A stretch of 64,000 bases of DNA from Cladopsammia gracilis. Its lineage: Eukaryota > Cnidaria > Anthozoa > Scleractinia > Dendrophylliidae. Below the pieces are notes generated by a model. That model worked only from the letters and a program-made list of their open reading frames with translations, did no database searches and was not told the origin of the DNA. Below are positions 42,487 through 53,808 of the stretch, piece by piece (the stretch's first letter is position 1; each line of letters begins with the position of its first letter). Both the position numbers and the translations under genes were made by a program. The DNA is taken from positions 1,063,501 through 1,127,500 of the forward strand of contig JAJGOT010000039.1 in assembly GCA_022457155.1 (NCBI GenBank), read 5' to 3'.

Positions 42487-45400
42487 TATATGATCATACG
42501 GACGGGTGATTTTATGCCGGGTGAATTTCAGTCAAACGCGACATTTTAAATGCCCCTGAAATAAATTCGTTTTTCGTTTATTCTATTCATTCGTATGTAA
42601 GAATCTGAAATATCAACATCATAGGCCGCTGAATGGCGTCTAGAAGCCACAAAAAGAAAATAATTTAGGTCGAGTTGCGTACTATATGATCATACGGACG
42701 GGTGATTTTATGCCGGGTGAATTTTAGTCAAAAGTGACATTTTAAATGCCCCTGAAGTAAATTCGTTTTTCGTTTATTCGATCAGTTCGATTTATCCGTA
42801 CGTAAGAACCTGAAATATCAACGTTTTTCGCCGCTGTATGACGTTTAGAAGCCACAAAAGGAAATAATTTAGGTCGAGTTGCGTACTATATGATCAAACA
42901 GACGGGTGATTTTATGCCGGGTGAATTTCAGTCAAAATCCGCCTGAAATATTTTCGTTTTTCATTTATTCTATTCATTCGTACGTAAGAACCTGAAATAT
43001 CAACATCATAGGCCGCTGAATGGCGTCTAGAAGCCACAAAAAGAAAATAATTTAGGTCCAGTTGCGTACTATATGACGGGTGATTTTATGCCGGGTGAAT
43101 TTCAGTCAAAAGTAATATTTTAAATCCGCCTGAAATAAATTCGTTTTTCGTTTATTGCATTGATTCGTACATAAGAACCTGAAATATCAACATTATTCGT
43201 CGCTGTATGGCGTTCAGAAGCCACAAAAAGGAAATAATTTGGGTCGAGTTGCGTACTATATGATCATACGGACGGGTAATTTTATGCCGGGTGAATTTTA
43301 GTCAAAGGTGAAATTTTAAATGCCCTTGAAATAAATTCGTTTTTCGTTTATTGCATTGATTCGTACATAAGAACCTGAAATATCAACATTATTCGTCGCT
43401 GTATGGCGTTCAGAAGCCACAAAAAGGAAATAATTTGGGTCGAGTTGCGTACTATATGATCATACGGACGGGTAATTTTATGCCGGGTGAATTTTAGTCA
43501 AAGGTGAAATTTTAAATGCCCCTGAAATAAATTCGTTTTTCGTTTATTCGATTCATTCGTACGTAAGAACCTGAAATATCAACATTATTCGTCGCTGTAT
43601 GGCGTTCAGAAGCCACAAAAAGGAAATAATTTGGGTCGAGTTGCGTACTATATGATCATACGGACGGGTGATTTTATGCCGGGTGAATTTTAGTCAAAGG
43701 TGAAATTTTAAATGCCCCTGAAATAAATTCGTTTTTCGTTTATTCGATTCATTCGTACGTAAGAACCTGAAATATCAATATTATTCGCCGCTGTATGGCT
43801 TTCAGAAGCCATTAAAAGGAAATAATTTGGGTCGAGTTGCGTACTATATGATCATATGGACGGGTGATTTTATGCCGGGTGAATTTTAGTCAAAAGTGAA
43901 ATTTTAAATCCACCTGAAATAAATTCGTTTTTCGTTTATTCGATTTATCCGTACGTAAGAACCTGAATTATTAACATTTTTCGCCGCTGTATGGCGTTCA
44001 GAAGCCACAAAAAGGAAATAATTTGGGTCGAGTTGCGTACTATATGATCATACGGACGGGTAATTTTTTGCCGGGTGAATTTTAGTCAAAGGTGAAATTT
44101 TAAATGCCCCTGAAATAAATTCGTTTTTCGTTTATTCGATTCATTCGATTCATTCGTACGTAAGAACCTGAAATATCAACATTATTCGCCGCTGTATGGC
44201 GTTCAGAAGCCACAAAAAGGAAATAATTTGGGTCGAGTTGCGTACTATATGATCATACGGACGGGTAATTTTATGCCGGGTGAATTTTAGTCAAAGGTGA
44301 AATTTTAAATGCCCCTGAAATAAATTCGTTTTTCGTTTATTCGATTCATTCGTACGTAAGAACCTGAAATATCAACATTATTCGCCGCTGTATGGCTTTC
44401 AGAAGCCATAAAAAGGAAATAATTTGGGTCGAGTTGCGTACTATATGATCATATGGACGGGTGATTTTATGCCGGGTGAATTTTAGTCAAAAGTGAAATT
44501 TTAAATCCACCTGAAATAAATTCGTTTTTCGTTTATTCGATTTATCCGTACGTAAGAACCTGAATTATCAACATTTTTCGCCGCTGTATGGCGTTCAGAA
44601 GCCACAAAAAGGAAATAATTTGGGTCGAGTTGCGTACTTTATGATCATACGGACGGGTAATTTTTTGCCGGGTGAATTTTAGTCAAAGGTGAAATTTTAA
44701 ATGCCCCTGAAATAAATTCGTTTTTCGTTTATTCGATTCATTCGATTCATTCGTACGTAAGAACCTGAAATATCAACATTATTCGCCGCTGTATGGCGTT
44801 CAGAAGCCACAAAAAGGAAATAATTTGGGTCGAGTTGCGTACTATATGATCATACGGACGGGTAATTTTATGCCGGGTGAATTTTAGTCAAAGGTGAAAT
44901 TTTAAATGCCCCTGAAATAAATTCGTTTTTCGTTTATTCGATTCATTCGTACGTAAGAACCTGAAATATCAACATTATTCGCCGCTGTATGGCTTTCAGA
45001 AGCCATAAAAAGGAAATAATTTGGGTCGAGTTGCGTACTATATGATCATATGGACGGGTGATTTTATGCCGGGTGAATTTTAGTCAAAAGTGAAATTTTA
45101 AATCCACCTGAAATAAATTCGTTTTTCGTTTATTCGATTTATCCGTACGGAAGAACCTGAGTTATCAACATTTTTCGCCGCTGTATGGCGTTCAGAAGCC
45201 ACAAAAAGGAAATAATTTGGGTCGAGTTGCATACTATATGATCATACGGACGGGTGATTTTATGCCGCAAAAGTGAAGTTTTAAATGCGCCTGAAATAAA
45301 TTTGTTTTTCGTTTATTCGATTTATTCATATGTAAGAACCGGAAATATCAACGTTATTCGCCGCTGTATGACGTTTAGAAGCCACAAAAGGAAATAATTT

Positions 45401-45720
45401 AGGTCGAATTGCGTACTATATGATCATATGGACAGGTGATTTTATGCCGGGTGAATTTTAGTCAAAAGTGAAATTTTAAATCCACCTGAAATAAATTCGT
45501 TTTTCGTTTATTCGATTCATTCGTACGTACGAACCTGAAATATTAACATTATTCGCCGCTGTTTGGCGTTCAGAAGCCACAAAAAGGAAATAATTTGGGT
45601 CTAGTTGCGTACTATATGATCATTTACGGACGGGTGATTTTTTGCCGGTTGAATTTCAGTCAAAAGTTTAATTTTAAATCCGCTTATAATCAATTGGTTT
45701 TTCGTTTATTCGCTTTGTTA
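42487..45720 (+). repeat. 196 bp satellite array with trimeric higher-order repeat
   Basis: About 17 copies of a unit recognisable by TGATCATACGGACGGGTGAT, ATGCCGGGTGAATTTTAGTC, and ATAAATTCGTTTTTCGTTTA. Starts (TGATCA) fall at 42491, 42687, 42891, then 43261, 43457, 43653, 43849, 44045, 44250, 44446, 44642, 44847, 45043, 45239, 45421 and 45617; spacing is mostly 196. A 205 bp variant with a duplicated TTCGATTCA recurs every third unit, giving a 597 bp higher-order unit: 44045-44641 and 44642-45238 are almost identical. Edge units are more diverged. No coding potential. Confidence 0.92.
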
Positions 45721-46259
45721 GTGGTTTTTTTTGGTTGAACAGACTACTTATATGTGTATGAAACCGAAAACAATGCCATATCTAACACGGGTATCTATGA
45801 AAGATGTCGTGCGAACTGTCACCTTAAACTTCTGTTCCCTTTCCCCTTTGCTTTTATGGAGCCTGCCACGCGCGCACGCTAGTGTCTTTATGGTCTTAGC
45901 ATTTTTGTTTCTGGGAATTTTTAATCATGATTTATTTTAGTTTGATCCTTTTTTAATGACAGGTAATATTTTGTGAGTTTTCTACTATATAATTTACCGC
46001 ACTAGCCATATGAGCATTTATAATATGACCATTCAGTCACACAAAGCTCTTTTGTAAGTTTTAAATACAGCGATAATGATCTAATAATCGAGACGCCGTT
46101 TTGACATCTTTTTGCGCAGTATGATACATATTTCATACAATCTTTTTGGCGTTCAAGAGGGCAATGGACAACGAGGCCATTTACTGACATTCCTGGATAG
46201 CAAACCCCACCCAAGGAAAGGTTATACCACTTCACTAGGGATTGCGTTCCCTACTCTTC
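45721..46259. other. No supported gene
   Basis: Spacer right of the satellite. A 69-codon plus-strand frame at 45731 looks like chance. Confidence 0.45.
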
Positions 46260-46545
46260 TTCCAACAGTGAGTGGGTTCTTTAACGTCCCTACCATTAAT
46301 CAGTTGTGACGGGTGTAGAAGACATGACCAACGGCTCAAAGTCACCGCGCAATGACGCGATCACCTTTATTGAGAAAAGGTGTTGAGCACAGCCCGGTAA
46401 CATGATCTTACCAGTTTTTTTTTTTTTAAATTCCCTCCTTGGTGGTCCGGCCAGGATTTGAACCCTGCAGGCTGGTGCTCATTCCACTGAGCTAACCGAG
46501 GGTTGTCCAAAACTCTGACAAATTTATGCAGAGCATTGTACTTTA
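46260..46545 (-). mobile_element. tRNA-derived SINE
   Basis: The minus strand from about 46503 contains a pol III A box (TTAGCTCAGTGG) and B box (GGTTCAAATCC), tRNA-like but too short and lacking an anticodon arm, then CCGGACCA. A run of about 13 A (plus T at 46416-46428) follows. This is the layout of a tRNA-derived SINE. The head sequence up to 46540 recurs inverted at 47264. The part 46260-46415 may be flanking or belong to the tail. Confidence 0.6.
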
Positions 46546-46941
46546 TTATATGACCATGACAATAGTTTAACAATTGTTGTGAAGTATTTAGTTGTTTAAA
46601 TTCTTGTTCTTATGGTTTTTCTTATGTTTAGGGTTTCTTTATGATTCGCGTTCATAGTCCAAGGTTAATGAAGGTTTAGCCCACACTGGTAGTTCTTAGG
46701 TTTTTGAGTAGTACCGTCTACTTTATGGATTTGTTAAACTTGAATGTCGGTTCATAAAGTAGGCATGCTTGGGAACTAAAGCTGACCTCTTGGATTTTAC
46801 CTACACTAAGGTTCCTGTTTGGGTGTCTAGTCTAACTTTACAGTTTTACCCCTAGCGATTCCATTGGTTCTTTAGTACTTGTCATCAGCAACCGCGTAGG
46901 TGTTTCTTTTACTCGCTCTGTTAGGCCATAGGATATGAATT

Positions 46942-47037
46942 AAAAGTTCCCACGCTCAGAAGCCAAAATAGGTCTACAGGACACGGGATGTGCGGTAGAA
47001 GTTCCCACGGTCAGCAAACCCAAATATGTCTAAGAAT
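46942..47037 (+). promoter_or_regulatory. Duplicated U3 segment upstream of the LTR TATA box
   Basis: Two 40 bp segments about 54 bp apart (AAAGTTCCCACGCTCAG / AGAAGTTCCCACGGTCAG, each followed by AAATA.GTCTA) end right before the TATA box. This resembles the enhancer duplications of LTR promoters. Confidence 0.6.
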
Positions 47038-47040
47038 AGG

Positions 47041-47049
47041 GTATATAAG
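47041..47049 (+). promoter_or_regulatory. LTR TATA box
   Basis: GTATATAAG, about 70 bp before the AATAAA signal at 47110-47115, as expected for U3-R of a short-R LTR. Confidence 0.65.
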
Positions 47050-47190
47050 TTGCTTGTAATCGAGTTGTAAGTTTAATAGTAGTAGAAGTAGAAGCGCTGA
47101 CGCTGGGCCAATAAAGGAGTAAAGGAGTAGAGTCTTGGTATCTCTCGTGGTTTGCTGTGCGAGTTAGCTGCGCTTAGCCCTCAACACACC

Positions 47191-47230
47191 TGGTGGAGAA
47201 CCCGGGCAACGATCCCGGTACCTCTCGCAC
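47191..47230 (+). promoter_or_regulatory. Primer binding site complementary to tRNA-Ala
   Basis: It starts TGGTGGAGAACCCGGGC and continues with the complement of the T arm and variable loop into the anticodon stem (ACCTCTCGCA). By recall of the animal tRNA-Ala sequence, about 34 of 40 bases match, far beyond a usual 18 nt primer site. Confidence 0.6.
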
Positions 47231-47263
47231 AATATATTCTAGAACGGCACTGCAATACAGTAC

Positions 47264-47298
47264 AATGCTCCGCATAAAATTGTCAGAGTATTGGACAA
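47264..47298 (+). repeat. Inverted copy of the SINE head
   Basis: Reverse complement of 46505-46540 with a few changes (GTACAATGCTC...GTCAGAGT). With the SINE it brackets the LTR. Confidence 0.7.
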
Positions 47299-47749
47299 GT
47301 ATGAGCTAACCAGGGAGCGGTTCTATCTGATCGCAATGTCTAATCCATAAAAAGATAAGAGTTTTAACAGACTCAACTAAAACAAATGACCAGACTGCCT
47401 TCAGTAGCCCAAATGGTCCAGTTGAGTAAGCCCGCTCCGATGTCCTCGGCTCCAATGGCCTTACCTCTCCGAATAACTCGGCTACAATTTTGGTCAAAAT
47501 TGTTGGGACACTAAACAATTTGCCCGAAAATTGTCTTTGTTGTCACATCTCCCTCCCCCACCCCAAATACAAAGTTGATTTTTATGCATTGAACCAAGCC
47601 ACGATGTCTCGACTTTGTATTGAGGGAGGAGAGCCCAGGAAATGAAGCGATAGATTTTGTCATTGCATAGTGTTTTTTAAGTGTCCCAAGTTGTTTTGTC
47701 CAGGACTGTAGCTCAAATTGATCAAAAGACTCCTGTGGCCGAACCATCA

Positions 47750-48480
47750 AGATAATCCAACTATCTGAAACGCCCCAATACTAAATGGCTAAATATATCA
47801 AACGGACCGATTCCTTCCAAATGTAATCGGTTTCAAACATGTCCTGCGATGATGTATGATACTTCAAATAGCCAAACCGGCCAAAATGATTCGACTGCTT
47901 TCAGTCCAATCATTTCGACTGGTCCAATTAACCCAACCGCGGATGAAATGTCATAATTGCCGGCCAAAATACTCATCTTGTCGAATTGACCCAACCGACT
48001 GAGATGTCCCAATTATTCCAAATACAATGTAATTCATCTAGACCAGTTAGCCCAACTGATCTTATTGACCCAACTGGCTCCAAAGGTCGATCAAACCTCT
48101 CCAATGACTCAACCACCTGAAGCTTAAACGGATCTTGTCGCTCAACCACTGCATTCGTCACTGCATAATGCCGCAACAACTGCTACCAATAGCCGAACCG
48201 GTCGCAATGATTTGACTGCTTCCAGTCCAATCATTTCGACTGGTCGAATTGAACCAACCAGATGAAATGTCCTAATTGCCGGTCAAATAACTCATCCAGA
48301 TAAATCAGCTCAACTGCATGGTCCAATCGAGAAATGTTCCAATTACTCCAAATACAATGGCCCAAGTGGCCCAACTGCTCCAAACTGACCAAGCCAGTTG
48401 AAATGTCCAAAATACTCCAATAACTCATATAGATCAATTGGTCTAACTGGTCCAATTGACCCAACCAGCTCCGAATGCCG
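47750..48480 (+). repeat. Degenerate tandem repeat, two 340 bp units of a shorter motif
   Basis: 47850-48185 and 48186-48480 align with many changes (for example CCAATCATTTCGACTGGTC in both). Each is built from short CCAA(C/T)TG(G/A)(T/C)CCAA phrases, giving a shadow LDQLDQL-type frame on the minus strand. Confidence 0.7.
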
Positions 48481-48938
48481 ATCCCTGGGGAGGGGGATAC
48501 TCCACGGAATTCTTGGTGGGGGTGTGCCGCCAGTTCTCCAAATTCAGACCCTATTTCAGACCAAAACGTGCCATTTTCCACACCCGTTTTTAGGCCTGGC
48601 GTGCGTTTCTCAAAACTCCCGAAGACTTTTCGGACCCGAAAGCTATTTGTAGCCCACAAATAAGCTAAAGTTGTGTAGTCAAGGTAAGATTTTATTGCTT
48701 ATAGCTTTCAAAATCCAAAACGCAGAATCTTCATTGGCAAACATTCTGCACGTAGCAAGGCATTTCGGGTCCGAAAAGTTTTTGGGACTATCGTGAAACA
48801 CACGCCTGGCCTGTAAAATCCATACCCGTTTCCGCTATGTTAACATAAGCCTAAAATATGTCATCGTCGCTTCGGTTACAACGCCAACAGACGATTTGTT
48901 AGAATTCAGCTCGAATTATATATTTCGTTTTTTTTTTC

Positions 48939-49020
48939 TCTTCCTCTCAGAGGAAGAGAGCGTATAAACAACTTCAAATGAATAAGAGTCTTATTCATTT
49001 GAAGTTGTTTATACGCTCTC
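48939..49020. repeat. Two adjoining palindromes, one of 65 bp without loop
   Basis: 48956-48987 and 48989-49020 are perfect reverse complements (GAGAGCGTATAAACAACTTC...) around a single central base. Just to the left, and overlapping, 48939-48959 is a smaller perfect palindrome (CTCTTCCTCT-C-AGAGGAAGAG). Confidence 0.9.
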
Positions 49021-50517
49021 GTGGTTTCTTTGAAAACCATATCCTATTTCAGACCAAAATGGTCAAACTCTCTACGAGTTTTCAGATTAAACGGCTCTGG
49101 GACGGCACATGCCTATATACTTATGTAGAGTCCCTCCCCCCTTCTGTCGGCCGATATAACCTCTCCAGATGACTCAATTACCTGAAGCTCAAACGGCTCA
49201 TTCAGACGATCTACCTAACTGATCGGTATAAACTGGCCGCCATCGATTTTCTTGAAATTTACAGAGCAGCCATATCATAAAATGAAATGCTCTAGGGATT
49301 CGTTATAAGTACTCTATGTTTGGATCGCTGAAGAGTTAATTTTATGTGTTTTACACCATACTGAGTCGATGCCAACGCGGTGAACGCTATGCGCCACATG
49401 GTCAATCACTGAAGAAAAATTCATAAAATGACATGCAGCCAGGCTTTGTTGTTTCTCAAATATTTGGTGTGATTCCATAGCATATTAAATGAACAAGAGC
49501 TTGTTCGATACGGATACCGCGAGATAAACACAAATATGGCCGCGCGGTTAGATGCTCAAATGGTGTTTTGGATAAACAAGCAGTCAAAGGTATATAAAAT
49601 AGTACACTCTGCCAGACACTCTATCTCAACCAATTTTAATCGCAGTTAAATTCTCAAACTTTCATCCCGTAGAGTAGGCATAGATGCATGGCTGAAATAA
49701 CAATTATCTGAAGGCGTCCAGACGTTGAGCATGTAGGCGGAAACAAAGTGCCAGCTCGTAGCTCATTATAAATTCAAGATGGCGGTCATTGCAAACATGG
49801 AATACCTTTCAAAGGCTATATCTTGAGCATCTCTTAAGAAACAAACATGAAACTTGGCAACAATGTTCATCGGATGATGGGCTTTTAGATAATGGCTGTC
49901 TGGATCCGACACCTTTTAATGACGTCACACAATTTTGATTGACACCTGTCAAAATTGACAGCTGTCATCAATCAACTTAATTTTTTTGGCGTTGAAAGAT
50001 TTCGACAAGATACACTTTGTGGCAAAGTTTCATTGCCATAGGTTTTAATTTCAATTTTAATTTCTGCAGAATGGCGCTTTTTGCCATCAAGTGCTGTCAA
50101 GCATGATCACTCGAAAAAGTGTTGACCGGCTTCAATTGTCAACCGATTCATCTAAAATTTTGCCTACCTAAAGAAAAAGAAGAGGCCTTCATGTGTACCA
50201 AATTGTAACTTTACTTCTTAAATGTCGAGATAGAGTACAAAGTGGAAAATTCTGACTTTGAGGCCTCCGTGTTTCGCTGTGATTTGATACACCTACCCGA
50301 TATGACAAGTAGACAAGACTTTTTTCCTCCAAAAGTTGGATGTTTCCCAAGTTACGAGGTGTACTTGCCCGCTCTCTATTAATACCTTAAAGGCAGTTTT
50401 AATGATATTTTTCAGACAGAATGGATTATAATTATATATAGCATTTTCCGCGCTAATGGGCACCAATGGCGTTGTTTTGGACATGTCCGAATTTCAAAAC
50501 GAGTCCAATATGCACTA
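49021..50517. other. No supported gene
   Basis: An imperfect inverted repeat lies at 49936-49976 (TTGATTGACACCTGTC / GACAGCTGTCATCAATCAA). Otherwise unremarkable. Confidence 0.45.
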
Positions 50518-50959
50518 AAAGTTCAAGTTCAAGTTTATTTTATTCACACTTATTTAATTACAATATAACAACAATAAGGAAAAAAAGAAGTAAAAACGGA
50601 GCTAACTATACATTGAATTAAACATAACAAAGGAAAAAGTGTGTAGCAGCCAAAGGAGCCAAGCCTTCGAGTTGGCTACTACCACAGAGCGGTTACAAGT
50701 GGGTGGAGGTTATACAGTACTTTTAGAAACTAGTTATGAAGCCCTGGCTAAATTTATCACATTGAGAAGGAAAAGTATATATGAGTTTTAATAACTATTT
50801 AAATTAAATAATTAAATAAATAGAGCTAAATAATAAATTAAAGTTGTTCAACATGCCCGACTGTCAAGTAGAAAGAGTTTGTATTCTTTTTTAAAACTGT
50901 TGAAAGGGAGACACTTCATTTTCGTAGATATTGCTTCCCAGGTCTGTGATGCTACTACA

Positions 50960-51944
50960 CTAAACCTTGCTAGGCCAAGTTCTGGAAAATGGTCTATGCA
51001 GGTTTTGATAAGTGCCATACCTAGTATTATAATTATGGACAGCCGAAACTGGCTGAGTTAAATCATAGAGAGCAGAAGGTATATCCTTTTTTTCATATTG
51101 AGTTTTATGCACAAGAGTACCAATTTTTAATTTAAAAATATTCTCTAACTTTAATATTTCCAACAGTGTAAAGTACGTTGTGGGACTTTCGCTTTTGTTT
51201 GCAAAGAAGATGCAGCGTATACAGTCATTTTGATTTATTTTAATTTTATTTAGCTTAGTTTGGTATGCGGTACCCCAGCCCCATACGTTTGATACCCCAT
51301 CCATGCGTTTGATACGGATATATGAGAGTATAGTACAGTTGTTTGAGTATACGCATAGGCACCTAACGCCTAAGCTTAAATACAATTCCAATGTTTTTTG
51401 ATATTTTGTTGTTAATGTGCTGGAGCTGAGCATCCCATTTGACATGTTCATCAATAGACACTCATGTATTTAATCTGGGACTTTTGCTCGACAAACTGTT
51501 ATTCTGATATTTGTTTTCTTCTTAGGTGAAGTAATTATCATGCAATTAGTCTTCTTGAAGTTAATGGACAGCATATTTGCTGCACAAAATTTTCAAGACC
51601 TTTCCAAGTTCTTCATTGATAACTGATTGTAATTGTCCTGGGTCTTTTGAAGAATAAAACATATTTGTATCATCTGCAAAAATCCTAAAAGTTAATTTCT
51701 TCGAAGACCTGGGCAAATCGTTAATATATAATAGAAACATCAGTGGACCTGGTGTGGAGCGCTGAGGTACACCACATGTGATGGTTTTCTGGCTAGATTC
51801 TATATTACCAACTTTGACATATTGTTTACGATTAGTTATACAGCCTGAAAACCATGCATGGGGAAGTCCTCGGATCCCATATTTATATAATTTTTCTAAG
51901 AGCATATGGTGGTTACCCGGGGGGGGGGGGGGGGTACCCAACAA
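50960..51944 (-). pseudogene. LINE reverse transcriptase fragment
   Basis: The minus strand reads LLEKLYKYGIRGLPHAWF, TCGVPQRSTPGPLMFLLYIN and the catalytic FADD (FRIFADDTNMFYSS) at about 51690-51650. After a frame change come CTILSYIRIKRMDGVSNVWG, NQNDCIRCIFFANKSESP and HNYNTRYGTYQNL near the C-terminus. Trp/Gln replacements in the GxPQG region (GVPQRS) and frame changes show it is inactive. Beyond the insertion the frame continues upstream at 52378 as DFSEACDTIN, motif A, whose catalytic Asp appears kept. Confidence 0.8.
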
Positions 51945-52376
51945 AGTTTTGTACGGGGATGCTCCGCCCCAAGGTCCAAACCCTTACCCTTTCATATACC
52001 GTTTTTGACAGAAAAGGTACCCTTTTCATATACCTTTCATTGAAAATTGTACCCCTTTCATATACCTTTCATTGAAAATGGCACCCCTTTCATATAGCCT
52101 TTACGTGCGTCTGTTTGATATATTTTGAAAGGCGCTTTTTATAATAAGCTTACTTAAATGGCAGTTTTCCCTACCCTTTTTATACTTCAACCGGTGTTTT
52201 CCCTACCCTTTCCTATACTTAGTGAAATCCCTACCCTTTCATATACTTCAACTCGTGAAATCCCTACCCTTTCATATACCGCCAACCTGAAAATGGCACC
52301 CCTTTCGGGCGGAGCATCCCCGTATAACCCATTATAGGGAGTACCCCCCCACCCCCCCGGGCCCGGGGGGTGGTTA
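51908..52376. mobile_element. 453 bp inverted-repeat element with 8 bp target duplication
   Basis: The direct repeat GGTGGTTA at 51908-51915 and 52369-52376 brackets the element 51916-52368. Its ends are inverted (CCCGGGGG; inside, GTACGGGGATGCTCCGCCC against GGGCGGAGCATCCCCGTA). The middle holds several copies of CCCTTTCATATACCTTTCAT. An 8 bp duplication suits hAT-type transposition. G runs of about 18 bases sit at the left end. Confidence 0.75.
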
Positions 52377-52379
52377 ATT

Positions 52380-52445
52380 GTATCGCAGGCCTCGGAAAAG
52401 TCTAAGTCTATATAAGTCTATATAAGTCTACATAAAAGTCTATAT
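52380..52445 (+). repeat. AAGTCTATAT short tandem repeat
   Basis: Four to five units between 52399 and 52445 at the LINE break point. Confidence 0.8.
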
Positions 52446-52590
52446 GCTGATGTCTTATCTAAATATCTGCCGAGTTTCCGCTCTAAAAAACGTCTATGAT
52501 CTCGGGCTTCTTGAAGTCACTCTGGGTAACATGTCCGAAGCACGCCCTGGTAGGATAATTATTCGGGTTGGGGCAGGGTTATCCTAAGAT

Positions 52591-52775
52591 CTGTCCTCCA
52601 AAACAATTTTTATCTTCATTAAAAATTCTGAGATTATCATGACAGATCATTCAAAAATCATCCAGAACAATTTTTACCTTCATTAAATATTCCGAGATTT
52701 TCATGATACTTATCACTCCATCAGTCAGTCCTCTGGAAAAATTTTGACCTTCATTAAATATTCCGAGATTATCAT
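52591..52775 (+). repeat. Tandem repeat, about 65 bp, three copies
   Basis: Each copy contains (CTTCATTAAA)(AT)ATTC(C/T)GAGATTNTCATGA. Confidence 0.8.
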
Positions 52776-53808
52776 ATTTGATACTACAACTACCGAAAAA
52801 AAATCAATATCGCAGGGCCCTTTATCATATTAATATCAACATTTTTTAGAAGAAATATTAAAGAATTGACTTGATATTCAAAAGTAGGTGATATATTCTG
52901 CAATGCAGCAACTTACTCAAGTGCACTTACCATTTGTCGGTCGAACCAATCAACTCGAAAGCCATCACAATACAGCATAACAACAAACTTAAGTTCACTC
53001 AACTTGGGGCCAATCATGCCGGAAACTTATACTTGCAATTTGCGTGTACCATAATGGCGACATTATGAGAGGAAAAAATGCAAGAGAACCCCCCACAGAC
53101 ATGGTCTTTTAATGATCGGGATGTTTAAAAATGTGAAACTGACTTCTACAATGTAGTACATGTTCTCTGACATCATGTTCTTTACCAATCATGCAATAGA
53201 TGGTGTAGCCTTCAGGCAGCAGTTAGGGTCATAATTGTGGTCGTGCTGAAATGCATTTTCTAAAATGTACTTACTGCAATATTATAGCCTCAGTACAAAT
53301 TATTGCTGAAAAGTATATACAGCTACAGTTACGTGAGTTATTATAAGAAACACGATTAACAAAATCGAAAGTTCGCATGGTGACCATGTTGTATGACAGA
53401 AACAATGAAAATCATTTCCATAAAGAGGTTTATTTCTAAAAGATGATTTCATTGTTTTGTCACCTGACATGACTGCCATGCAAAACACAGATAGGAAAAT
53501 ATTGGATCATTGCACTTTTATACATAAAATGTAAAAAGGGATTAAAAAATACGACGAGAAGGGCAAAATTTTCACTTTCACTTTATTTACCACCATAATA
53601 AGATATAATATCATACGTAGACGAAAAATTGAAGTGGTGAAAAGCCAACAACAAAGCTTACAACATCGGGCTTCATCGTGCCGAGATACTTTAAATGTTA
53701 CTGTGAACTGAAAGAGAGACTATCACATTCCAGTCAAACTGAAAAAAGCACTATCAGAATCGTCAGTGACTCCAATTTCGTTTTCATATTTACTATCACT
53801 GTCACAGG
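52776..53808. other. No supported gene
   Basis: AT-rich spacer. Possibly the 3' flank of the KDZ gene on the minus strand. Confidence 0.4.

Larger units (their letters stand above)
46575..47186 (+). mobile_element. Lone 5' LTR of an LTR retrotransposon
   Basis: 612 bp bounded by TGTTG...CAACA. It has a TATA box (GTATATAAG, 47041), a poly(A) signal (AATAAA, 47110) and is followed after 4 bp by a primer binding site. No second LTR or internal genes are found within the window, so only the left end remains or the rest was removed. Confidence 0.75.
50518..52400 (-). mobile_element. 5'-truncated LINE, minus strand, with internal insertion
   Basis: The 3' end lies near 50518 (plus AAGTTCAAGTTCAAG tail). 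The reverse transcriptase is readable from about 52400 down to 50960. A separate 453 bp element is inserted at 51916-52368. The 5' end abuts a CTATATAAGT repeat at about 52400-52440. Confidence 0.8.

Noticed and set aside
42085..42549. 154-codon plus-strand frame
   Set aside because: It runs into the first satellite unit and has no domain or splice support; the opposite-strand frame is equally plausible and equally unsupported.
42487..45720. CRISPR-like array
   Set aside because: Regular spacing, but the whole 196 bp unit is repeated with no unique spacers, and the genome is eukaryotic.
46437..46503. Functional tRNA gene on the minus strand
   Set aside because: A and B boxes are present, but there is no anticodon arm and the length is too short; an A tail follows, so it is a SINE.
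48231..48659. LDQLDQL-rich minus-strand protein
   Set aside because: It mirrors the degenerate CCAAYTGGTCCAA tandem repeat; frame openness is a by-product.
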